From the NCBI RefSeq assembly GCF_031393925.1, contig NZ_JANMWL010000130.1, forward strand, positions 1 to 19,116: 19,116 nucleotides of DNA, read 5' to 3'. Positions 1 to 6,031 of this stretch are shown in pieces. Below the pieces are notes generated by a model, which made no database searches, was not told where the DNA came from, and saw only the letters and a program-made list of their open reading frames with translations. The position numbers were made by a program, and so were the translations under genes. How positions within the stretch are numbered: position 1 is the stretch's first letter; each line of letters opens with the position of its first letter. This stretch comes from Methylibium sp031393925 (GTDB lineage: Bacteria > Pseudomonadota > Gammaproteobacteria > Burkholderiales > Burkholderiaceae_C).

Positions 1-920
1 AGGCCGAGCGGGCCGGCGCGGCTGCGCAGCGGCAGGCCCGACAGCCACGCGAACACCTGGTTCACGCTGGCTGCGCCGTCGGCGCCGGCGAGCGGCAAGG
101 TGGCGGCGCGCGTGTGGCGGTTGAGCTGCGCGACGATGCGATCGAGCGCCTCGACGATCAGCGCGCCGTGTGCGGGCAGACGCGGCGCTTCCCACACGAT
201 CACCGCGTAGCGGGCCTGGCGCAGTTGCCCGGCCAGCGCCACCAGGTCGGCCGGCGCAGCGACGCGCCGCCCGGCCACCAGCGCGGCGAGTAGCGACGTG
301 GTGTCGAACAGATCGCCGGCCAGCGCCACGCTGGCCTGGGTGACGCCGGGCAGGGCAGCCAGCGCCGCATCGAGCGGCGCGCCGACGAAGGCAACGTGGC
401 GCGCCGCCACCAGCGGCTCGCCCAGCCCCAGGCGCCGCCAGATTTCAGGTTGCGCCTCGCGCGGCGAGCCGCCGATGCAGACGATGAGATCGGCGCGGTT
501 GCGCACCTCCGCCAAGGTGGTGGTGAAGGCGCCGCGGTCTTGCAGCGCGCGCAGGCCGTGAAACAGCGCGTCGCCCGCCGCCACGTCGCTGATCGCGCCG
601 GTGGCGCAGGCCAGGGGGTAGAGCGCGCGCGCGCCGCTGATGTCGGTGCCCAGGCCACCGAACAGCGGCTGGCGGCTCGCGGCGAGCACGCGGGCGGCGG
701 CGTCCAGCGCGGCATCGAGCGTGGCCGGCTGGCCGTCGATCAGGCATGAAGTCGGCGCTGGCGCGCTGGTGAAGCGCGCCAAGGCGGTGGCGGCACGCGG
801 ACAGTCGCTGCCGCTCAGTGCGTAGCCGGCGTCGCGGCGCTCGAGTGCGAAGCCGTCGCACAAGAGCGGGCAGAAGGGGCAGGTCCAGGGCACTGCGTTG
901 ACGGCTTGTGTCGAAGTCAT
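1..920 (-). other. fhcB: FhcB domain of the fused ORF; possible internal start at 920
   Basis: From ATG 920 the sequence reads MTSTQAVNAVPWTCPFC and continues as a FwdB-type protein. The Cys pattern CxxCxxxC (C14, C17, C21 counted from this Met) plus C40 matches the four [4Fe-4S] ligands of archaeal FwdB. Further on, the stretch HGLRALQDRG, then EVRNRADLIV, aligns well with the archaeal subunit. The residue just before HG is Phe, where redox-active FwdB/FmdB carry the Mo/W-ligating Cys or Sec. This fits the known non-redox role of Fhc in methylotrophs. No Shine-Dalgarno sequence precedes 920, so separate translation from here looks weak. About 306 residues are inside the window and the C-terminal part is missing. 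Confidence 0.8.
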
Positions 921-1880
921 CGCGGCAGTGTCGCGCAAAGCGGCTGCCCTATTCGGCACGTCTATGCCGTGACCCTGCGCGACCGCGGGCGCCGCGGCGC
1001 TGCGCGTCGGCGCTGCCGGCCCCTGGGCGAGGCCCGGCGTGGCAGCGGGTGCTGCATCAAGCCTGCGAAGAAGTGCGGCCGGGGCTGTGGCAATCGACGC
1101 GGCGCCGGGCACGCCTGCGACGGTGGCGAGGCTGCGCAGCGCTGCACCGTCGAGACGTCCGTCGTGCAGCGCCGAGGCGACCAGCCAGGCGCTCGCGCCG
1201 GCCTCGGCGGCTGCCCGCAGGTCGCCTGCGTGGCGCACGCCACCGGCTCCGATGAGCGTGGCCCGTGGCGCGGTGGCGCGCACCGCGGCCAGCGTTTCGA
1301 GATCGGGCCCGCCGTCGCTGCCGACGCGCTCCAGGCTCATCACGATGACGCGCTCGGGCCAGTGCTGCGGCGCGCGCCACAGGCCCGCAAGGTCGAGCGG
1401 CACGCCGTTGCGGCGGTCGAGCGAGAGCAGCGGCTGAGCGCTGCTTGCGTCGGGCTGCGCCGGGTTGGATGGCCGCGCGTCGAGCCGCACTCTGCACGCC
1501 GCTCGCAACTCGTCGAGCGAGCACCAGCTCTCGCTGGCCAGCACCGGCGTCACGCGCGCCGCGAGCCGGCCGAGCGCGGCCAGGGTCGAATGCAGCCCGG
1601 CAAGGTCGACGAAGCCGGCGTCCAGCCACAGTTGCAGCGCCGGCCGGTCTTGCAGCAGCGCCGCGATCACGCCGAGCTGCACCGCGCCGCCCTGCAGCGC
1701 GTCGAGGTCGGCGAGGTAGAGCGTGTCGGTGGCACAGTGTCCGCACAGCGAGCGCGCCACGACCCGCGGATCGGCACTGCCGGCCAGTGCCGACTCGATG
1801 GGCCGGTAGGTGGCGCGTTCGCCGCGCACGGCGCGCACCACCAGGCCGTGCCGCAGGTCGATGACGGGAATGACGTGCAT
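1..1880 (-). CDS. fhcB: HisA-like TIM barrel fused in frame to formyltransferase/hydrolase complex subunit B (3' end outside window)
   Basis: The frame opens at ATG 1880 with MHVIPVIDLRHG, a typical HisA N-terminus, and stays open through residue 320 into a second conserved start (ATG 920) and on past the left edge: 626 codons, incomplete at the C-terminus. Residues 1-255 resemble phosphoribosylformimino-AICAR isomerase. Asp8 (VIDL) and Asp165 (SLDRRNG) sit where the two HisA catalytic Asp residues lie, and GAGGVRHAGDL and VASALHDGRL match the phosphate-binding strands 7 and 8. Residues 256-320 are an Ala/Pro-rich linker. From residue 321 the protein is FhcB (FwdB/FmdB family), which in methylotrophs acts with FhcACD to move formyl from H4MPT to methylofuran and release formate. 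I checked the frame codon by codon from 1113 down to 918 and found no stop. HisA-like proteins occur in H4MPT gene clusters, but their role there is unknown to me. A sequencing error that hides a stop, or internal initiation at 920, cannot be excluded. Confidence 0.82.
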   Translation of the reverse strand, partial: MHVIPVIDLRHGLVVRAVRGERATYRPIESALAGSADPRVVARSLCGHCATDTLYLADLDALQGGAVQLGVIAALLQDRPALQLWLDAGFVDLAGLHSTLAALGRLAARVTPVLASESWCSLDELRAACRVRLDARPSNPAQPDASSAQPLLSLDRRNGVPLDLAGLWRAPQHWPERVIVMSLERVGSDGGPDLETLAAVRATAPRATLIGAGGVRHAGDLRAAAEAGASAWLVASALHDGRLDGAALRSLATVAGVPGAASIATAPAALLRRLDAAPAATPGLAQGPAAPTRSAAAPAVAQGHGIDVPNRAAALRDTAAMTSTQAVNAVPWTCPFCPLLCDGFALERRDAGYALSGSDCPRAATALARFTSAPAPTSCLIDGQPATLDAALDAAARVLAASRQPLFGGLGTDISGARALYPLACATGAISDVAAGDALFHGLRALQDRGAFTTTLAEVRNRADLIVCIGGSPREAQPEIWRRLGLGEPLVAARHVAFVGAPLDAALAALPGVTQASVALAGDLFDTTSLLAALVAGRRVAAPADLVALAGQLRQARYAVIVWEAPRLPAHGALIVEALDRIVAQLNRHTRAATLPLAGADGAASVNQVFAWLSGLPLRSRAGPLG

Positions 1881-1897
1881 GCAATGACGTTGAAGCA
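1881..1897. promoter_or_regulatory. 17-bp divergent gap between two start codons
   Basis: Only 17 bp separate ATG 1880 (minus, HisA-FhcB) and ATG 1898 (plus, ATP-grasp); it is 23 bp if the plus gene starts at ATG 1904. This cannot hold two promoters, so at least one must lie inside the opposite coding sequence or the messages must be close to leaderless. No clear -35/-10 pair is visible here. Confidence 0.5.
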
Positions 1898-2920
1898 ATG
1901 ACGATGAACAGCAGCGGCGTTTGGGTTTTCGAGTATGTCAGCGGCGGTGGCCTCGGCCGGGTGCTGGCGGGCGCCAACGGGGCGGCGTTGCTCGCGGCCG
2001 GCCGAGCGATGCGCGATGCGCTGGTGCAGGACCTGTCGAGCCTGCCCGACGTGGCCCTGCGCTGGGCCGGCGGCGCGGGCGATGGCGCGCCGCGCGACGA
2101 TGAATCGATCGCCGACTTCGTGCGGCGCGAGGCCGCGCGGCAGCGCTGGTGTTGGGTGGTCGCGCCCGAGAGCGAGGGCGTGCTGGCGGCGCTGGCCAGC
2201 GCGGTGGCGCCGCGCGCCTGGATCGGCTGCACGCAGGCGGCAATCGTGCTGTGCGCCAGCAAGCGCGCCACGCTCGCGCGGCTGGCAGCGTGCGGGCTGG
2301 CCACGCCGCTGGCCTTTGAGCGCCCCCCTGCCTGCGGCGACGCGTCAGGCCCCCCAAGGGGGACAAGGAAATCCGCGAGCGGCCTGGCGTTTCCCTGTGA
2401 GCCCGAGGCCACGCGATGGATCGTCAAGCCGGATGACGGCGCCGGCACCGTCGACACCCGACGCCACGACACGCGCGACCGCGCCGACGCCGACCTCGCC
2501 GCACGTCGCGCGCGCGGCGCCTCGGCCACGCTCGAGCCCTGGGTCGACGGCGAGGCGCTGAGCCTCGCGCTGCTGTGCGGGCCGCACGGCGCGGAGCTGC
2601 TCGCCATCAACCGCCAGCGCATCGCGATCGACGCTGAAGGCCGGCTGCACGACGAGGGCGTGGCGATCCGGCAGATGGCGCTGGACGACCCGCGCGCCGC
2701 GCCGCTGGCCGAGCTGGCGCGCGCCGTCCACGGCGCGATCGACGGCCTGCGCGGCTTCGTCGGCATCGACGTGGTGTGGCACGCCACGCACGGCCCGGTC
2801 GCCATTGAAGTCAACCCGCGCCTGACCTCGGCCTACGTGGGTTTGTCGGCTGCGCTCGGGCGCAATCTGGCCGCAGAAATCCTGGCGCTGCATGAGGAGG
2901 TGAATGATGTCGCAGCCTGA
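1898..2920 (+). CDS. ATP-grasp ligase of the methylofuran/H4MPT cluster, MfnD-like
   Basis: 340 residues. The N-terminal VWVFEYVSGGG is typical of the ATP-grasp proteins found beside methylotroph H4MPT genes. WIVKPDDGAGT (174-184) is the ATP-binding lysine strand and glycine loop, and GPVAIEVNPRLTSAYVG near the C-terminus carries the Mg-binding E-x-N. Archaeal MfnD (tyramine-glutamate ligase) is also an ATP-grasp enzyme. With MfnF- and MfnE-like genes directly downstream, a glutamate-ligating role in methylofuran synthesis is likely but inferred. Residues about 142-170 form a low-complexity insertion between GLATPLAF and the KPDDGAG strand, listed separately. ATG 1904 is an equally possible start. 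The 3' end overlaps the next gene by 17 nt, so the two are probably translationally coupled. Confidence 0.85.
   Translation: MTMNSSGVWVFEYVSGGGLGRVLAGANGAALLAAGRAMRDALVQDLSSLPDVALRWAGGAGDGAPRDDESIADFVRREAARQRWCWVVAPESEGVLAALASAVAPRAWIGCTQAAIVLCASKRATLARLAACGLATPLAFERPPACGDASGPPRGTRKSASGLAFPCEPEATRWIVKPDDGAGTVDTRRHDTRDRADADLAARRARGASATLEPWVDGEALSLALLCGPHGAELLAINRQRIAIDAEGRLHDEGVAIRQMALDDPRAAPLAELARAVHGAIDGLRGFVGIDVVWHATHGPVAIEVNPRLTSAYVGLSAALGRNLAAEILALHEEVNDVAA
2321..2407 (+). repeat. In-frame insertion with a CCCCC-AA-GGGGG inverted repeat inside the ATP-grasp gene
   Basis: These 29 codons add a Gly/Pro/Ser-rich loop between two core strands of the ATP-grasp fold. The DNA holds an inverted repeat, five C, AA, five G (2351-2362). 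Similar C-run/G-run palindromes lie between genes in many Burkholderiales, as far as I remember, and a related C/G-rich stretch occurs here at 8414-8490. A small intergenic-type repeat that landed in frame is my reading; simple loop drift is the alternative. Confidence 0.4.
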
Positions 2921-4067
2921 TCGGGCCCCGGTGCTCCCGCCTTTGCCCTTGCACCAAGCGAGCGCTCAGTGCGGCCCGGCGGGCTCCGAGTGGATCGTCG
3001 GCTGGGATATCGGCGGCGCGCACGTCAAGGCCTGCCTGGTGGAGCGCAGCAGAGCGCCGGCGGTGGTGCGCGACGCCTGCGAATGGGCCTGTCCGCTGTG
3101 GCTGGGGCTCGACCACCTTCAGCGCTCGCTCGCTCTGGCGCGCAAGCGCTGGCCGCAGGCCGACGGTGCGGCGCATGCCCTCACCATGACCGGCGAGATG
3201 GTCGACTTGTTCGAGCACCGCGAGGACGGTGTGCTGCGGCTTGGCGCGGCGCTGGCCGCGGGCTTGGAGGGCCGCTTGCGCTTCTACGCGGGCGCCGAAG
3301 GCTGGTGCGACCTGGCCGAGTTGCCGCTGCACTGGGCGTCGGTCGCCTCGGCCAACTGGCATGCGAGCGCCGACCTGGTGGCGCGTTCGATCGATGCCGG
3401 CGTGCTGGTCGACATCGGCAGCACCACCACCGATCTCATCGCCGTGCGCGGCGCTCGCGTGCGCATGCAGGGCCAAAGCGACGCGGTGCGCCTGGCCAGC
3501 GGCGAGCTGGTCTACCACGGTGTGGTGCGCACGCCGCTGTGCGCGCTGGCGCCACGCATTGCACACGGCGGCCGCGTGTTCAACGTGATGAACGAGTTTT
3601 TCGCCACCACCGCCGACGTCTACCGCCTCACCGCCGAGCTCGACCCGGCGCACGACCTGCAGCCCAGCGCCGACGGTGCGGCCAAGGACGCGCTCGCCAC
3701 GCGGCGCCGCCTGGCCCGCATGATCGGCCTGGACGCGCGCGACGCCAGCGACGCCGACTGGCTCGCCTTCGCGCACGCCTGGCGCGCGCTGCAGCTCGCC
3801 GAGATCGGCGGTCAGTTGCAGCGTGTTATCGCGGCGGCCGGGCTGCCGGCCGATGCGCCCATCGTCGGCGCCGGCTGCGGCGACTTCCTGGCCGCAGCGC
3901 TCGCTGCGCAGCTCGGCCGGCCGCACCGGCGCTTCGCTGCGCTGGTGCAGGGCCGCGACGTGAGCACGGGCGAGGGTGCGGGTGACACGCTCGAGCGCTG
4001 GATGCAGGTGGCCGCACCGAGCGTGGCCGTCGCGCTGCTGCTCGCGCGGGGGATGCGCAGTGCCTGA
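2904..4067 (+). CDS. H4MPT-linked C1 transfer pathway protein, ASKHA fold (TIGR03123 type, MfnF-like)
   Basis: 387 residues with ASKHA (hydantoinase/actin-like ATPase) motifs: GWDIGGAHVK (33-42, phosphate 1), VLVDIGSTTTDLIAV (167-181, phosphate 2) and PIVGAGCGDFLAAAL (about 319-333, adenosine). This combination is typical of the family named for linkage to H4MPT C1 transfer. The archaeal relative MfnF joins the aminomethylfuran phosphate unit to glutamyl-tyramine. The same condensation, probably with tyrosine, is the likely role here; this is inference. A strong GAGGAGGTGA precedes two tandem ATGs (2904 and 2907), and spacing slightly favours the second. The 32 residues before GWDIGG are longer than I expect for the family. 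The gene overlaps the ATP-grasp gene and is followed 51 bp later by the kinase gene. Confidence 0.87.
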   Translation: MMSQPDRAPVLPPLPLHQASAQCGPAGSEWIVGWDIGGAHVKACLVERSRAPAVVRDACEWACPLWLGLDHLQRSLALARKRWPQADGAAHALTMTGEMVDLFEHREDGVLRLGAALAAGLEGRLRFYAGAEGWCDLAELPLHWASVASANWHASADLVARSIDAGVLVDIGSTTTDLIAVRGARVRMQGQSDAVRLASGELVYHGVVRTPLCALAPRIAHGGRVFNVMNEFFATTADVYRLTAELDPAHDLQPSADGAAKDALATRRRLARMIGLDARDASDADWLAFAHAWRALQLAEIGGQLQRVIAAAGLPADAPIVGAGCGDFLAAALAAQLGRPHRRFAALVQGRDVSTGEGAGDTLERWMQVAAPSVAVALLLARGMRSA

Positions 4068-4118
4068 TCGCGCGCGAGATCGCCAGCCACCGGCGCTGCT
4101 CGAGCGAGGGGCGCGCTG

Positions 4119-4718
4119 ATGTGGGTCGTCAAGCTCGGCGGCAGCCTGCAGCGCGACGCGCTGCTGCCGCGCTGGCTGGCGCTGCTGGCCGAGCTGGGCG
4201 GCGGGCGCGTCATCGTCGTGCCGGGCGGCGGTGGCTTTGCCGACCAGGCGCGCAAGGCGCAGGCGCGCTGGCAGCTCGGTGACCTGGCCGCGCACAACAT
4301 GGCGGTGCTCGGCATGGCGCAATCGGCGGCCTTGCTGCACGGCCTGTGCCCCGCCTTGCCGCTGGCCGACAACGAGGCGCGGATGCGCGAGCTGCTGCAA
4401 AGTGGCCAGCCGGCGCTGTGGCAGCCGCTGGATTTGTTGCGCAGCGCGCCCGATGACATCACGCACTGGGGCGTCACGTCCGACAGCCTGGCGCTGTGGC
4501 TGGCCGAGCGGCTGGGCGCCGATCGACTCGTCGTGGTGAAGTCCTGCGCCATCGAGCCCGGCCAGTCGTTCGCGCAGCTCGGCGAGGCCGGCGTGCTCGA
4601 CGGCGAATTTGCCGCTCGTGCGCGCGCTGCGGCGTGTGCCATCGAGCTGATGCACAAGAGCGAGCTCGGCCGGGCGCGCGCGCTGCTGCAGGACGCTAGC
4701 CTGGCTTGTCGCCCCTAG
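4119..4718 (+). CDS. Amino-acid-kinase-family protein, MfnE-like [5-(aminomethyl)furan-3-yl]methyl phosphate kinase
   Basis: 199 residues with the compact fold of the amino acid kinase superfamily: WVVKLGGSL at the N-terminus, VIVVPGGGGFAD (31-42), then DDITHWGVTSDSLALWLA and LVVVKSCAIEPG, which line the nucleotide and phosphate sites. Archaeal MfnE phosphorylates aminomethylfuran phosphate to the diphosphate used by MfnF, and here the gene directly follows the MfnF-like gene, which supports the pairing. It is too short for aspartokinase (no ACT domains). The start is set by GAGGGG upstream of ATG 4119. The stop lies 3 bp from the stop of the convergent mfnB gene, leaving no room for a terminator between them. 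Confidence 0.86.
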   Translation: MWVVKLGGSLQRDALLPRWLALLAELGGGRVIVVPGGGGFADQARKAQARWQLGDLAAHNMAVLGMAQSAALLHGLCPALPLADNEARMRELLQSGQPALWQPLDLLRSAPDDITHWGVTSDSLALWLAERLGADRLVVVKSCAIEPGQSFAQLGEAGVLDGEFAARARAAACAIELMHKSELGRARALLQDASLACRP

Positions 4719-4721
4719 CCC

Positions 4722-5420
4722 CTACAGTGCCCGAGCCAGCGGCGGCGTGGTCGCCGCGCGCAGGTCGTCGCGCAGACGGCGCACCCGCTCGGCGTCGAGG
4801 GCGCCGGTGCGACTGCCCTCGCACACCGCGCTGCGAAAGCCGGCGAAGTCGCTCCCCAGGCGCGCGAGCTGCGGCAGGTGCCGGGTGCCGAGCGCACCCG
4901 AGAGACCGCACAGCTTGCCGGCGCTCTGCACACGCTCGACGAAGCCGCGCAAGCTCGCCTCGCTCAGCACGTCGAACAGACTGCCGCGCGCCTTGTCGGC
5001 GGTGTCGAGCATGAGCGCGGCAAAGGGCAGCGCGAGCGCGCGCTCCAGCAGGGCGCCGTCCAGGCCGTCGTCGGCGATGAACACCGGCACGACCGCAAAG
5101 CGGCACTGCGCCAGCGCGTCGAGCAGCGCGGCGTCGCCCGGCGCGATGCCGACCTTGACGTAGTCGACACCGCAGGCGGCCGTCGCAGCGGCGCGCTCCA
5201 GCACCGCCTGCAGCGCCCCGGGTGCGAAATCGCCCACCGTGGCGCTGATCGGCCGCCCGGTGCGCGCCGCACGCAGCGCCTCCACCACGGCCTGCACCGT
5301 GACCAGCGGCAGCGCGCCGAGCGCACCGGCGCTCGGCTCCTTGCAATCGATGAAGTCGGCGCCCGCGCCGGCCGCGGCGAGTGCTTCGCCCGCACTGCGC
5401 ACGCTCACCAACAGCTTCAT
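4722..5420 (-). CDS. mfnB: (5-formylfuran-3-yl)methyl phosphate synthase
   Basis: 232 residues, DUF556/MfnB family, aldolase-like TIM barrel. It makes the furan precursor of methanofuran/methylofuran from two molecules of glyceraldehyde 3-phosphate. Visible hallmarks are FIDCKEPSAGALGALP with Lys27 (the Schiff-base lysine position of the archaeal enzyme), DYVKVG (Lys89), and LDTADKARGSLFD with Lys143 in place of the second catalytic lysine. The length is normal. ATG 5420 overlaps the TGA of the upstream DUF447 gene (ATGA), so translation is probably coupled. It is the last gene of the operon that starts at 7682 and converges on the MfnE-like gene. Homology is clear. Confidence 0.93.
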   Translation of the reverse strand: MKLLVSVRSAGEALAAAGAGADFIDCKEPSAGALGALPLVTVQAVVEALRAARTGRPISATVGDFAPGALQAVLERAAATAACGVDYVKVGIAPGDAALLDALAQCRFAVVPVFIADDGLDGALLERALALPFAALMLDTADKARGSLFDVLSEASLRGFVERVQSAGKLCGLSGALGTRHLPQLARLGSDFAGFRSAVCEGSRTGALDAERVRRLRDDLRAATTPPLARAL

Positions 5421-6031
5421 GCCGAGGCGTCCTTGCTGCTGGCTGCGCTGGCGGCGTCGCCCGCGCGGTGCCGTGCCACCGCCTCGAGCAACCAGTCCCA
5501 GGCCTCGCGCTCCTCGGCCCCGGCGGTCTTGTCGATGGCGATTTGCAGGTAGGCCAGTTCCGCATCGACCTTGGCCGGCGCCAGCATGCCCAGCCGGCTC
5601 ACCAGCACCGCGCCCTCGATCACCGCCGACTGGGCGCGGTTGAAGCCGATGAAGGGCGCGTGCTGCACCGCGTGCAGGCGCGCCAGCGTGAGCACCGGCC
5701 GCTCGGGGTCGTCGCTCTGGTGCGCGAGGGTCAGCTCCACATGCCCGAGCGCCATGGCGAGCCGCACGCCGTGGATGCGCTCGGCGGGCAGCAGCGGCCA
5801 GTCGCGCCGCCCCAGCAGCCTGGCCGTCACGCTGCCGGCGAACACGCGCGTGTCGGTCACGAGGTTGAGCACCGCATGGCCGGTGGTTGCGATGTTGTCG
5901 AGCGTGGTCGAGGGGCGAAACGGCATCAGGATCACCTGCTCGCCGCGGTAGCGCACGCCCATCGGCGCGACATGCGGCTGGCCGCCTGCGTCGACGGTGG
6001 TGACGACGGTCTCAAAAATCTGGTCGTTCAT
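5417..6031 (-). CDS. DUF447 family protein of the H4MPT cluster
   Basis: 204 residues beginning MNDQIFETVVTTVDAGGQPHVAPMGVRYRG, which fits the split-barrel, FMN-binding-like DUF447 fold found in methanogens and H4MPT methylotrophs. ILMPFRPSTTLDNI and AVLNLVTDTRVFAG follow as the expected barrel strands, then a helical C-terminal half. The biochemical role is unknown; a flavin-dependent step in cofactor synthesis is only a guess. The frame stays open upstream to 6262, but that part is the tandem-repeat DNA, so ATG 6031 is preferred. It overlaps the end of the DHPS-like gene by 20 nt and mfnB by 4 nt, in the middle of a tightly coupled three-gene operon. Confidence 0.85.
   Translation of the reverse strand: MNDQIFETVVTTVDAGGQPHVAPMGVRYRGEQVILMPFRPSTTLDNIATTGHAVLNLVTDTRVFAGSVTARLLGRRDWPLLPAERIHGVRLAMALGHVELTLAHQSDDPERPVLTLARLHAVQHAPFIGFNRAQSAVIEGAVLVSRLGMLAPAKVDAELAYLQIAIDKTAGAEEREAWDWLLEAVARHRAGDAASAASSKDASA

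Noticed and set aside
1..920. Active formate or formylmethanofuran dehydrogenase subunit
   Set aside because: The position of the metal-ligating Cys/Sec holds Phe, and the surrounding genes are those of the methylotroph Fhc pathway, which is non-redox.
921..1880. True HisA of histidine biosynthesis
   Set aside because: There are no other his genes nearby, the sequence is divergent, and it is fused to FhcB in a C1 cluster.
906..1901. Long plus-strand open frame antisense to the HisA-FhcB gene
   Set aside because: Its product is Arg/Ala/Gly-rich with no recognisable motif, and the opposite strand has a clear conserved protein. Stop codons are rare in DNA this GC-rich, so such shadows are expected.
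2811..4655. 614-codon minus-strand open frame
   Set aside because: It is antisense to the MfnF-like and MfnE-like genes, shows no domain, and has the composition of a shadow frame.
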